From the NCBI RefSeq assembly GCF_009901565.1, contig NZ_WXEW01000010.1, positions 248,001-312,000 of the forward strand: a stretch of 64,000 bases of DNA, in the 5' to 3' direction. This document shows, piece by piece, positions 43,427 through 51,123 of this stretch. The notes beneath the pieces are model-generated. The model saw nothing but the letters and a program-made list of their open reading frames with translations, made no database searches and had not been told where the DNA came from. Positions within the stretch are counted from its first letter, which is position 1. Every line of letters begins with the position of its first letter. A program made the translations under genes and the position numbers. Source of the stretch: Herbidospora solisilvae. Lineage in GTDB: Bacteria; Actinomycetota; Actinomycetes; Streptosporangiales; Streptosporangiaceae.

Positions 43427-43465
43427 TATCATCGCACGGACACGCCTCAGGGAAGGACCCCGGCC

Positions 43466-43630
43466 TTGGCCAGGAACGAACTGCGCCCGGTGATCAAACT
43501 CCGCTCCACGGCGGGCACCGGCTACACCTACGTGACCCGCAAGAACCGCCGCAACGACCCCGACCGGCTCACCCTCAGCAAGTACGACCCGATCGTGCGC
43601 CGGCACGTCGAGTTCCGGGAGGAACGATGA
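43466..43630 (+). CDS. rpmG: Ribosomal protein L33, zinc-free paralog
   Basis: 54 residues: [20 protein letters not shown] then [20 protein letters not shown]. The zinc-binding CxxC pairs of the C+ form are absent. The start is TTG at 43466, with GGAAGGA 8 nt upstream. Its expression should rise when zinc is scarce so that ribosomes can release zinc-holding L33. The stop overlaps the L28 start (ATGA). Confidence 0.92.
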   Translation: MARNELRPVIKLRSTAGTGYTYVTRKNRRNDPDRLTLSKYDPIVRRHVEFREER

Positions 43631-43863
43631 GCGCCCACTGTCAGCTCACCGGTGTGAAGCCGGTCTTCGGCAACACGGTCTCCCACTCCCACCGGCGCAC
43701 CCGCCGCCGCTGGGATCCCAACATCCAGAGCCGCCGCTACTGGCTCCCCAGCGAGAACCGGTACGTCCGGCTCACGCTCAGCACCCGTGCGATCAAGACC
43801 GTGGACAAGATCGGCGTCGAGGCGGCCGTGGCCCGCGTCCGCGCCAGAGGAGAGAGGATCTGA
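43627..43863 (+). CDS. rpmB: Ribosomal protein L28, zinc-free paralog
   Basis: 78 residues: [20 protein letters not shown] and the conserved [16 protein letters not shown]. Only one Cys remains, where zinc-binding actinobacterial L28 has CxxC at the N-terminus. It overlaps both neighbours by 1-4 bases. Confidence 0.93.
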   Translation: MSAHCQLTGVKPVFGNTVSHSHRRTRRRWDPNIQSRRYWLPSENRYVRLTLSTRAIKTVDKIGVEAAVARVRARGERI

Positions 43864-44162
43864 TGGCCAAGAAGAGCAAGATCGCGGCCAACGACCGGCG
43901 CAGAGCCGTCGTCGCCCGCTACGCCGCCCGCCGCGCCGAGCTCAAGGAGCTCATCCGCGTGGGCACGCCGGGGGAGAAGGCCGCCGCCGCCCGTGAACTG
44001 GCCCGCCAGCCCCGCGACGCGAGCGCCACCCGCGTGCGCAACCGCGACTCCGTCGACGGCCGTCCACGCGGCCACCTGACCAGATTCGGCCTGTCCCGGA
44101 TCCGGTTCCGCGAGATGGCCCACCGGGGCGAGCTCCCGGGTGTCACGAAGGCGAGCTGGTGA
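43863..44162 (+). CDS. rpsN: Ribosomal protein S14, zinc-free paralog
   Basis: 99 residues, the long S14 form without any Cys (the short form has a zinc-binding CxxC...CxxC). Typical segments are [20 protein letters not shown] and [23 protein letters not shown] overlaps the L28 stop by one base. Confidence 0.93.
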   Translation: MAKKSKIAANDRRRAVVARYAARRAELKELIRVGTPGEKAAAARELARQPRDASATRVRNRDSVDGRPRGHLTRFGLSRIRFREMAHRGELPGVTKASW

Positions 44163-44164
44163 CG

Positions 44165-44332
44165 ATGGCCGTGCCGAAACGGAAGACCTCCCGCAGCAAC
44201 ACCCGCCACCGCCGCGCGCAGTGGAAGGCGGCCGCCCCCGGCCTGGTCCCGATCGTGGTCGACGGCGAACGCCTCCTGGTGCCCCGCCGGCTGGTGGCCG
44301 GCTACCGGCGCGGCCTCATCGCCGTGCGGTAG
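44165..44332 (+). CDS. rpmF: Ribosomal protein L32, zinc-free paralog
   Basis: 55 residues: [20 protein letters not shown] then a C-terminus ending [10 protein letters not shown], with no Cys where the zinc form has CxxC. ATG at 44165 is 2 nt after the S14 stop; the GTG at 44159 in frame would add two residues. The last gene of the Zur-type ribosomal operon; its 3' end overlaps the converging NmrA-like gene by 17 bp. Too short for many gene callers. Confidence 0.9.
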   Translation: MAVPKRKTSRSNTRHRRAQWKAAAPGLVPIVVDGERLLVPRRLVAGYRRGLIAVR

Positions 44333-45143
44333 GCGACTCCGCCTGTTCGAGGAACTCCCGCAGGGAGCGCGGCGGGCGGCCCACGACGTCGGCGACGGTC
44401 GTCGTCGTGGTCGCCCAGCGGCCGTCGCCGACCTGGGCCATCAGCAGGGCCAGGTCACGGGCCGCCGGGGCGGGCAGGCCGCGCTTCGCGAAGTGGCCGG
44501 CGCCCTCTTCGACCGGCAGATCCACGTAGCGCACCGGCCGCCCGAGCGCCCGGGCGAGTTCGGCGGCGATCTCGTCGTGCGTCGGCGCGCTCGGGCCGGT
44601 GAGCTCGTAGGTGGCGTCGTCGCCCACAGGACGGGTGAGCAGCGCGGCCGCGACCGCCGCGACGTCGCGCGCGTCGATGTAACCGACCGGACCCGGGCCG
44701 TACGAGCCGAAGATCCGCCCTTCTTCGTCGACGTCGCCCGGGAGGTTCTGCATGAAGCCGACCGGCGCCAGGATCGACCACGGCACGCCCGACGCCCGGA
44801 GATGGTCGTCGACCTGCCCGTGCAGGCCGGACGCGAGCAGCCCGTCCGGTGTCGCGCCGCGCACCGACACCGTCACCACCTGCGCCGCGCCCCGGGCCGC
44901 CGCGTGGTCGATGACCGCCCGGTGGGCCGCCACGAAGCCGGGCCAGATCGAGCTGTTGAGGAACAGCCGGTCGCCCGGCTCGATCGGGACGCTCTCCGGG
45001 CGCTCCAGATCGCCGACCACGTATGCGCAGCCCAGGTCCGCGCCCTGTTCCGGTCGCCGCACCAGCGCCAGCGCCGCGCCGCCGAGTTCGGCGATGAGCG
45101 CCCGCCCGATGGTGCCCGTCGCGCCCGTCACCACGATCGTCAT
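44316..45143 (-). CDS. NmrA-like NAD(P)-binding oxidoreductase
   Basis: 275 residues, atypical SDR. Rossmann motif [18 protein letters not shown] at the start, [16 protein letters not shown] in the middle and a substrate-domain tail ([20 protein letters not shown]). Proteins of this type are NAD(P)H:quinone oxidoreductase-like or redox sensors. AGGAGG lies just before the ATG. It is divergent from a TetR gene with an inverted repeat in between and is its likely target. Confidence 0.88.
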   Translation of the reverse strand: MTIVVTGATGTIGRALIAELGGAALALVRRPEQGADLGCAYVVGDLERPESVPIEPGDRLFLNSSIWPGFVAAHRAVIDHAAARGAAQVVTVSVRGATPDGLLASGLHGQVDDHLRASGVPWSILAPVGFMQNLPGDVDEEGRIFGSYGPGPVGYIDARDVAAVAAALLTRPVGDDATYELTGPSAPTHDEIAAELARALGRPVRYVDLPVEEGAGHFAKRGLPAPAARDLALLMAQVGDGRWATTTTTVADVVGRPPRSLREFLEQAESPTARR

Positions 45144-45159
45144 GACGCCTCCTCTATAG

Positions 45160-45184
45160 TAAGCGGAAGACAGTCGTCCACTTA
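45160..45184. promoter_or_regulatory. TetR operator candidate
   Basis: TAAGCGGA (45160-45167) and TCCACTTA (45177-45184) match as inverted arms except one position, 9 nt apart, between the divergent NmrA-like and TetR genes. Confidence 0.55.
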
Positions 45185-45199
45185 GATCGAGGATCTCAC

Positions 45200-45721
45200 A
45201 TGCGCGCCGACGCCCGCCGCAATCGGGACAAGATCCTTGAGGCGGCCCGGGACGTGGTGGCCGAGCGCGGCACCGACGCGCCGATGGAGCTGATCGCCCG
45301 CCGGGCCGGTGTCGGGGTCGGCACGCTCTACCGCCGCTTCCCCGACCGCGCCGTGCTGCTCGCGGCGCTCGCGGAGCAGTACGTCCACGAGCTCATGGAC
45401 GCCCTCGACCACGCCGCGGCGGCCGGTCCCGACGCCTGGACGGCCGTGCGCGCCTTCGTCGTGCACGCCGTCGAGGAGAGCCGGGGCGCCGTCGCGGCCG
45501 CGCTGGCCGGGACCTCCGCGCCCGAGGCGAGAGAGGCGCTGGTGGAACGGCTCGGCGTGCTGGTCGGTCAGGCGCAGGCCGACGGCGCGATGCGGCCCGA
45601 CGCGGACACCGGCGACATCATGGACCTGCTCAACGTCTTCGCCTGCAACCCGGGCGTCATCCCGGAGCGGTTCCTGCCGCTCATGCTCGACGGTCTCGGC
45701 CGGCGTTCTCCTGGAAGGTGA
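45200..45721 (+). CDS. TetR-family regulator
   Basis: 173 residues. Helix-turn-helix APMELIARRAGVGVGTLYRR (residues 26-45) preceded by RADARRNRDKILEAARDVV. The ligand domain is short. The N-terminal 65 residues are very like those of the TetR at 47970-48650, so the two are recent paralogs or members of one subfamily. It probably represses the divergent NmrA-like gene. Its end overlaps the converging HxlR gene by 41 bp. Confidence 0.87.
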   Translation: MRADARRNRDKILEAARDVVAERGTDAPMELIARRAGVGVGTLYRRFPDRAVLLAALAEQYVHELMDALDHAAAAGPDAWTAVRAFVVHAVEESRGAVAAALAGTSAPEAREALVERLGVLVGQAQADGAMRPDADTGDIMDLLNVFACNPGVIPERFLPLMLDGLGRRSPGR

Positions 45722-46052
45722 CGATCGCGTCGCCGTTCGCCCGCGCCCAGTCGGTCAGCACCTCGATCGGCTCGACGAGGGTCAGCCCCAGGTCGGTGAG
45801 GGCGTATTCGACGCGCGGGGGAGCCTCGGCGTAGGCGTGGCGTTCGACCAGGCCGTAGCCCTGGAGACGGCGCAGCGTCTGGGTGAGCACCTTGCGCGAG
45901 ACGCCGCCGACCAGGTCGACGAGCTCGCCGTGCCGGCACGGCCCCCGGCTGAGCGCGAACAGCACGACGGCCGCCCACTTGTCGCTGATGATCTCGATGG
46001 CCAGCCGGGCGGGGCAGTCGGCGAGGAAGACGCCCCCCGCGGAATCACGCAC
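45681..46052 (-). CDS. HxlR-family winged-helix regulator
   Basis: 123 residues, the family size. DCPARLAIEIISDKWAAVVL and GELVDLVGGVSRKVLTQTLR are the HxlR core, with a single N-terminal Cys (C13) that may sense redox or aldehydes. GTG at 46052 is chosen: TAACCT (46065-46060) ends 7 nt before it, a leaderless arrangement. It is divergent from the alpha/beta hydrolase and GGTTACC/GGTACC sequences between them may be its operator. Confidence 0.87.
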   Translation of the reverse strand: MRDSAGGVFLADCPARLAIEIISDKWAAVVLFALSRGPCRHGELVDLVGGVSRKVLTQTLRRLQGYGLVERHAYAEAPPRVEYALTDLGLTLVEPIEVLTDWARANGDAIVTFQENAGRDRRA

Positions 46053-46101
46053 GAGCCGAAGGTTACCAATCGGTACCCAACGGCTCACTAGCGTCCTTGC
46101 C

Positions 46102-46776
46102 ATGAAGACCTTCCTGCTCATCCACGGGGCCTGGCACGACGGCCGGGTGTGGGACCGCGTCGTCCCCCTGCTGACCGAGGCCGGGCACCGCGTGCTCGCC
46201 CCCTCCCTGACCGGCCACGGCGACCGGGCCCACCTGCTCGGCCCCGACGTGGGCCTCGACACCCACATCGCCGACGTTTTGGCGGTGCTCACCGAAGAGG
46301 ACCTGACCGACGTGATCCTGGTCGGGCACAGCTACGCCGGGATGATCGTCCCGGCGGTGGCCGGCCGCGCTCCGGACCGCGTTTCCGGGCTTGTGTACGT
46401 CGACGCGATGGTCCCCGCCGACGGCGAGAGCGTGCTCGACGTCATGCCCTTCACCCAGCACCTGATCGACGCCGCCGGAAGCTGGCGCATCCCGCCCATG
46501 GACGGCTTCTTCGGGGTGACCGACCCGGCCGACGTGGAATGGCTTCGCCCGATGCTCTCGGACGAGCCGGTCCGCTGCTTCCAGCAGCCCGTCCGGTTCG
46601 ACGAGGCGGTGGTGGCCGCCATCCCGCAGACCCACGTCCACTGCGTCGGCGACGCGCCCGGCGTCGCCCGCCGCCCGGTCCCGCCGGGGGCGCGGGTCTG
46701 GGAGCTGCGCACCGGGCACGACTGCATGGTCACCGCGCCGGAGGAGCTCGCCGAACTGCTCCTGAAGGCCTCCTAG
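46102..46776 (+). CDS. Alpha/beta hydrolase
   Basis: 224 residues. N-terminal oxyanion strand FLLIHGAWHDGRVWD, nucleophile elbow GHSYAG with Ser77, and the catalytic His in RTGHDCMVT near the C-terminus. This resembles the salicylate-esterase/methylesterase-like group with HGAWH. The substrate is unknown; control by the divergent HxlR gene is likely. The stop codon sits directly against the transposase remnant. Confidence 0.88.
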   Translation: MKTFLLIHGAWHDGRVWDRVVPLLTEAGHRVLAPSLTGHGDRAHLLGPDVGLDTHIADVLAVLTEEDLTDVILVGHSYAGMIVPAVAGRAPDRVSGLVYVDAMVPADGESVLDVMPFTQHLIDAAGSWRIPPMDGFFGVTDPADVEWLRPMLSDEPVRCFQQPVRFDEAVVAAIPQTHVHCVGDAPGVARRPVPPGARVWELRTGHDCMVTAPEELAELLLKAS

Positions 46777-46897
46777 GCCCTGTGTCGAAAGTGGATCCCG
46801 GGCTGTGAATGATCATGGTTCACGGATCGGGGAGATCTCCCGGACGAGCAGTGGGCGGTGCTGGAGCCGTTGTTGGCTGTGATCAGCGCCTCCACAG
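46777..46897 (+). mobile_element. Remnant of an IS5-like insertion sequence
   Basis: After the hydrolase stop comes an IS-end-like CCCTGTGTCGAAAG, then a reading frame giving RGDLPDEQWAVLEPLL at 46828-46875, the N-terminal signature of IS5-family (DUF4096-type) transposases. The frame is lost within 20 codons and the rest of the element is missing. Confidence 0.65.
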
Positions 46898-46902
46898 GGG
46901 TC

Positions 46903-47868
46903 CTACGCGACCCTGACCACGTACTTGCCCTGGACGCCGCCCGCCTCCAGCGCCCGGTGTGCCGCTGCCGTCTCCTCCAGGGGGAAGACCTTGTCCACCA
47001 CGGGGCTCAGCTTGCCCTCGACCACATGGCGGGCGAGGTCGTCGAAGTCCGCCCGCATGGGGTTGCCGCTGAAGAAGCGCACCCGGCCGTGTCCGTGGAC
47101 CGTGCTGGCCGCGAGGTAGCCGAGCGACGCGGCGGGCCGTTTCAGGTCGAAGGCGATGGTGACCATGCGCCCGCCGGAGTTCAGTAGGCGCCGGAAGGCC
47201 CGCAGGTCGGTCCCCACGGTGTCCAGGACCACGTCGAAGCGGCCCAGTTCCGCCGGCCGCACAGTCCGGTGGTCGACGGCCTCGTGCGCGCCGAGCCCGC
47301 GGACGAAGTCGAGGTTGGCTGCGCGGGCGAGGGCCGTGACCTCGGCGCCGTACGCCCGTCCGAGCTGGACGGCGGCGTTGCCGACACCGCCCGCCGCGCC
47401 CCGGACGAGGAGTCGTTCGCCGGGGCGCAGCCCGGCTTTGTCCCGCAGCGCGGTGATGGCCGTGGTGGCCACCGGCAGCGCGGCGGCGTCCACCAGGTCA
47501 AGGCCGTCGGGGAGCCGGCCGACCCGCTCGGCGGGCACGGTCACGTACTCGGCGGCGCTGCCGAAACCGGAGGTGCGGCCCAAGACCCCCCATACGCGGT
47601 CGCCGGTCGCGAACCGGGTGACTCCGGCACCCAGTGCGGCGACCTCGCCGGTGAAGTCCAAGCCGACGCGCTTGGGGAATCTCCGGCCGGTCAGGAGGCG
47701 GAGACGGCCGGCACGGGCTGCCAGTTCGCCGCCGTTGACGCTGAACGCGCGCACCTGCACAAGGACCTCGCCGTGGGCCGGTTCGGGGCGTGGCACGCGG
47801 CCCGCGTAGAGCACATCGGGGCCACCGTAGCGGTCGTAGAGCACTGCCTTCATCATGCGGTCGTTCAT
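46903..47868 (-). CDS. Zinc-free NADPH:quinone oxidoreductase-like MDR enzyme
   Basis: 321 residues of the medium-chain dehydrogenase family: N-terminal KAVLYDRYGGPDVL, GLDFTGEVAALGAG and the NADPH site VRGAAGGVGNAAVQLGRAYG. No catalytic or structural zinc Cys cluster is visible, as in quinone oxidoreductases. ATG at 47868 follows AAAGGCGG. It ends next to the IS remnant and is divergent from a TetR gene with a clean inverted repeat between, so the pair may have entered together with the IS. Confidence 0.9.
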   Translation of the reverse strand: MNDRMMKAVLYDRYGGPDVLYAGRVPRPEPAHGEVLVQVRAFSVNGGELAARAGRLRLLTGRRFPKRVGLDFTGEVAALGAGVTRFATGDRVWGVLGRTSGFGSAAEYVTVPAERVGRLPDGLDLVDAAALPVATTAITALRDKAGLRPGERLLVRGAAGGVGNAAVQLGRAYGAEVTALARAANLDFVRGLGAHEAVDHRTVRPAELGRFDVVLDTVGTDLRAFRRLLNSGGRMVTIAFDLKRPAASLGYLAASTVHGHGRVRFFSGNPMRADFDDLARHVVEGKLSPVVDKVFPLEETAAAHRALEAGGVQGKYVVRVA

Positions 47869-47928
47869 CGTTCCGCCTTTGCCGCCGGGGGCCGTACAGG
47901 GGTCTGGCATCGACCGTAAGCTCTTAAG

Positions 47929-47944
47929 CGGACGCGATCGTCCG
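47929..47944. promoter_or_regulatory. TetR operator candidate
   Basis: CGGACG (47929-47934), CGAT, CGTCCG (47939-47944): exact inverted arms in the divergent promoter region of the MDR and TetR genes. Confidence 0.5.
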
Positions 47945-47969
47945 TTTGGACCGGAAGCGAGAGACAGTG

Positions 47970-48650
47970 ATGGCGGAATCCTCTCGGATCACAGCCCGGG
48001 ACGGGGTGCGGGCGGACGCCCGGCGCAACCGGGAGCGCATCCTCGTCGCCGCCCGTGCCGTCTTCGCCGAGCACGGGATCGACGCCCCGATGGCGACCGT
48101 GGCCCGTCGGGCCGGGGTCGGCGTGGCGACGCTGTACCGGCATTTCCCGACCCGGGACGCTCTGGTGCGGGGCGCGTTCGCGCGCCAGATGGAGACCTGC
48201 GCGCGGGCGCTCACCGAGGCTCTGGCCGCCCCTGACCCGTGGCAGGGCTTCCAGCACCTGGTTGAGACGGTCTGCGCTCTGCAACGGGAGGAACGCGGGT
48301 TCCCGGCCGCGTTCGTCGCGGCCTTCCCGGAAAGCACGTCGGACCACGCGCAGTCCCGGCGACGAGCCGAGCGGGACTTCACGACCCTGGTACGCAGGGC
48401 CCAGGCGTCGGGCGCGCTGCGGGCCGATTTTCACCCTTCCGACCTCGCCGTGGTCCTGTTGGCGCACTGCGGTCTGGTGACCGCCCTACCGGATGACGGT
48501 GCAGCGTCCCGGCGCCTGGTGGCCTATCTGCTCCAGTCGTTCCGGACCGACACGGGCAACAGACCGCTGCCTCCGCCAACTGCGCTGACACTGCGCAGCC
48601 TCCCGATTGCAACCGACAGTTCTCAGGGGCAGCGGCCCCCCGGAGCGTGA
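47970..48650 (+). CDS. TetR-family regulator
   Basis: 226 residues. Helix-turn-helix APMATVARRAGVGVATLYRH near 42-60 after VRADARRNRERILVAARAVF. The ligand domain (QGFQHLVETVCALQREERG) resembles regulators of quinone-reductase-like genes. The C-terminal 30 residues (PPPTALTLRSLPIATDSSQG) look unstructured and may be an extension caused by loss of an earlier stop. ATG at 47970, with GTG one codon earlier as alternative. Confidence 0.85.
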   Translation: MAESSRITARDGVRADARRNRERILVAARAVFAEHGIDAPMATVARRAGVGVATLYRHFPTRDALVRGAFARQMETCARALTEALAAPDPWQGFQHLVETVCALQREERGFPAAFVAAFPESTSDHAQSRRRAERDFTTLVRRAQASGALRADFHPSDLAVVLLAHCGLVTALPDDGAASRRLVAYLLQSFRTDTGNRPLPPPTALTLRSLPIATDSSQGQRPPGA

Positions 48651-48665
48651 CTGAAATGGTAGACC

Positions 48666-49265
48666 CTAGGCGTCGGCGACCTGGAGGAGGCGCAGGCTGT
48701 TGGCCCACAGCTGGTCGAGCTGGCCCGGGTCGTTGAAGAGCTTGGCGAACAGGACCGTGCCCTCGATCTGGGCGACGATCGACTTCGCCGCTCCCGGCGC
48801 GTCGATCACGCTCAGCTCGCCCTGCGCCTGCGCCTTCTCGATCGCCCGGCGGATCAGGTCGACCTGCTCGTCGAAGATCGTGCGCAGCCTCTGCCGCATC
48901 GGGTCGTCGCCGGTGCTCAGCTCCAGGCTGAGGTTGCCGAACAGGCAGCCGGAGACCACGCCGGCGTCGTTCAGCGACGCGGTCTGCACCTCCACCGTGA
49001 ACGCGAACAGGTCTTTGAGCCGGTGGACGAGCGGGCCGTCGCTGTCGAGGATGGCCTGCCAGCGGCCGCGTTGCGAGTTCCACTGCAGGTCGATGATCTC
49101 CAGGGCGAGCGCCTGCTTCGACTCGAAGAAGTGGTAGAAACTGCCCTTCGGCGTGCCCGCCTGCGCACAGATCTCCGCGACGCCGATGGAGCCGTAGGAG
49201 CGGCGGGAGAACAGATCGGTGGCCGCGGCGAGGATCCGCTGCCGGGCGTCTGACGTTCGACCCAT
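48666..49265 (-). CDS. TetR-family regulator (YcdC/AcrR-like)
   Basis: 199 residues. GRTSDARQRILAAATDLFSR then the helix-turn-helix VAEICAQAGTPKGSFYHFF, with GCLFGNLSLELS in the ligand domain, as in TetR_C_16-like regulators of oxidoreductases. A perfect TATAAT ends 6 nt before the ATG, so it is leaderless. The palindrome CGACCGGTCG beside the -10 suggests autorepression. Divergent from an SDR/NTF2-like pair. Confidence 0.88.
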   Translation of the reverse strand: MGRTSDARQRILAAATDLFSRRSYGSIGVAEICAQAGTPKGSFYHFFESKQALALEIIDLQWNSQRGRWQAILDSDGPLVHRLKDLFAFTVEVQTASLNDAGVVSGCLFGNLSLELSTGDDPMRQRLRTIFDEQVDLIRRAIEKAQAQGELSVIDAPGAAKSIVAQIEGTVLFAKLFNDPGQLDQLWANSLRLLQVADA

Positions 49266-49271
49266 CTTGCA

Positions 49272-49323
49272 ATTATACGACCGGTCGGCTAAAACGGAAA
49301 TGTCAGTAGTAGACCGACCGTCT
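49272..49323. promoter_or_regulatory. Divergent promoter/operator region of TetR and SDR genes
   Basis: On the minus strand TATAAT (49277-49272) is a consensus -10. CGACCGGTCG (49278-49287) is a perfect palindrome next to it, and AGACCGACCGTCT (49311-49323) is a similar, weaker site close to the SDR start. Confidence 0.6.
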
Positions 49324-49334
49324 AGGAGCATGTC

Positions 49335-50042
49335 ATGTCAGATCAGCGCGTCGCCATCATCACCGGGGCATCGCAGGGCATCGGGGAGGCACTGGTGGCC
49401 GCGTACCGCGAGATCGGCTACGCGGTGGTGGCCACCTCCCGTTCCATCCAGGGCGGCGACGACCCCGACGTCGTCGCGGTGCCCGGCGACATCGCCGAGC
49501 CCGCCACCGCCGAGACGGTCGTGAAGACGGCGCTGCACCGTTTCGGGCGGGTCGACACCCTGGTCAACAACGCGGGCGTCTTCGTCGCCAAGCCGTTCAC
49601 CGACTACACGCACGACGACTACAGGAAGGTCATGGACATCAACGTCGGGGGCTTCTTCTCCCTGACCCAGCAGGTCATCGACCCCATGCTCCAGCAGGGC
49701 GGCGGCCACATCGTGAGCATCACCACCACGCTGGTCGAGCAGGCCAACTCGGCCGTCCCCTCGGTGCTGGCCTCGCTGAGCAAGGGCGGCGTCGCGTCGG
49801 CCACCAAGTCGCTGGCCATCGAGTACGCCGACCGTGGCATCCGGGTCAACGCCGTCTCGCCCGGCCTGATCGACACCCCGCTGCACAGCGGCGGCGACGC
49901 CGGACAACTCGCCCAGCTCCACCCGATGAAGAAGATCGGGCACATCTCCGACGTCGTCCACGGCGTGCTCTACCTGGAGCGGGCCCCGCTGGTGACCGGG
50001 GAGTTCCTGCACATCGACGGCGGACAGAGCGCGGGCCGATGA
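49335..50042 (+). CDS. SDR-family protein lacking the catalytic Tyr
   Basis: 235 residues. Cofactor motif IITGASQGIGEALV, LVNNAGVFVAKPF and C-terminal IRVNAVSPGLIDTP are classical SDR. The active-site segment reads VLASLSKGGV where YxxxK is expected: Lys is kept but Tyr is Ala, and the Ser position is Thr in SITTTL. Activity may be altered or lost. It overlaps the NTF2-like gene by four bases and is divergent from the TetR gene, its likely repressor. Confidence 0.88.
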   Translation: MSDQRVAIITGASQGIGEALVAAYREIGYAVVATSRSIQGGDDPDVVAVPGDIAEPATAETVVKTALHRFGRVDTLVNNAGVFVAKPFTDYTHDDYRKVMDINVGGFFSLTQQVIDPMLQQGGGHIVSITTTLVEQANSAVPSVLASLSKGGVASATKSLAIEYADRGIRVNAVSPGLIDTPLHSGGDAGQLAQLHPMKKIGHISDVVHGVLYLERAPLVTGEFLHIDGGQSAGR

Positions 50043-50401
50043 GCGAGCGCGTCTTCGAGGGCGTGCTGGCCGTCTGGAAGCACGGCATCGACGTCCACGA
50101 CCCCGTCGAGGTCGGCACGGTGTTCGCCGAGGACACGCTGTTCCAGGGCGCCCACCCCGAACCCACGCGGGGCCGGGCCTCGGTCGTCGAGTACTACGAC
50201 GGCCAGCCCGCGGGGCTGCGGGTCGACTACGAGATCATCGACGCCCGCCGGTCGGCGGACGACGTCATCACGGGCTACGCCGCCGCCGACTTCACCTACG
50301 CCGACGGCGAGGTCGCCCGCCGTCACGTGACGATGGTCCTCGAACGCCAGGGCGACCGGTGGCTCGTCGGCCACTATCACGTCTCCCTGAAGCCGGAGTG
50401 A
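50039..50401 (+). CDS. NTF2/SnoaL-like protein
   Basis: 120 residues, cone-shaped NTF2 fold pattern: VFEGVLAVWKHGIDVHDPVE, TLFQGAHPEPTRGRASVVEY and RHVTMVLERQGDRWLVGHYH. SgcJ/EcaC-type proteins of this kind often bind small ligands. ATG overlaps the SDR stop. No catalytic residue can be named. Confidence 0.85.
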   Translation: MSERVFEGVLAVWKHGIDVHDPVEVGTVFAEDTLFQGAHPEPTRGRASVVEYYDGQPAGLRVDYEIIDARRSADDVITGYAAADFTYADGEVARRHVTMVLERQGDRWLVGHYHVSLKPE

Positions 50402-50436
50402 CCTGACCGTCACCGAAGCCTGTCACGATCCAGGAC

Positions 50437-51114
50437 ATGAAGGTCATCTTCCGCCGGGCGGCGGCCGGGGCGGCAGCCGGAGTGCTCGCTTATGGCCTGG
50501 TCGTGGTGGCGATCGTGCTGATCTTTCAGACCGGGCTCGTGACCCTGTACGGGCTGTTCATGATGATCTACGCCGCGGTGCCCGCGGGAGGGATCCTGGC
50601 CTGGCCCTTCCTCTGGGTGTTCCGGGTGCGGCCCGCCTGGACCGCCGCCGGGCTGGGGCTGCTCTTCGCGATGTCGGCGGCCTATCTGGTCACCAGCTTC
50701 TTCCAACCGGAACCGTGGGCGCCGATCCTCGCCGTCGTGATCGTCTACGCCCTGGTGGCGACGGTCACCACTCCGGGCCTCGCCGAGCGGCTGGCGTGGT
50801 GGCGCACCGGCCCCGCCGTGGCGCGGGTGCCGCTGCTCGCCCCCGACCTGGCCGGCTACCGGATAGAAATGGTGGACGCCTCACCGGGCTTCCTGCACTA
50901 TCGGCTGGTCCCGGCGACCGGCCCCGCGGTCGGGGTGACGATCTGGCCTCCGGGCTTCGGCGGACTGGAGGGCCGGGTGGTCGAACGCCGCGACGCCACC
51001 GTGGCGATCACCGCCGGTCCGGACGTCCAGCCGGAGCTGGTGGAGGTGATCGCCTGGACCCTCGCCCCCCGGCCCCATCTCTTCCAGGGCGTTGCTGTCG
51101 GAGGCGGCCGGTAG
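50437..51114 (+). CDS. Membrane protein of unknown function
   Basis: 225 residues. Four hydrophobic segments lie in the first 115 residues (VLAYGLVVVAIVLIFQTGL, LFMMIYAAVPAGGILAWPFL, AGLGLLFAMSAAYLV, PILAVVIVYALVATVTT). A soluble C-terminal domain of about 100 residues follows. It ends 9 nt before the large helical-repeat gene, in the same direction. No family recognised. Confidence 0.8.
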   Translation: MKVIFRRAAAGAAAGVLAYGLVVVAIVLIFQTGLVTLYGLFMMIYAAVPAGGILAWPFLWVFRVRPAWTAAGLGLLFAMSAAYLVTSFFQPEPWAPILAVVIVYALVATVTTPGLAERLAWWRTGPAVARVPLLAPDLAGYRIEMVDASPGFLHYRLVPATGPAVGVTIWPPGFGGLEGRVVERRDATVAITAGPDVQPELVEVIAWTLAPRPHLFQGVAVGGGR

Positions 51115-51123
51115 GGTTCCGGC

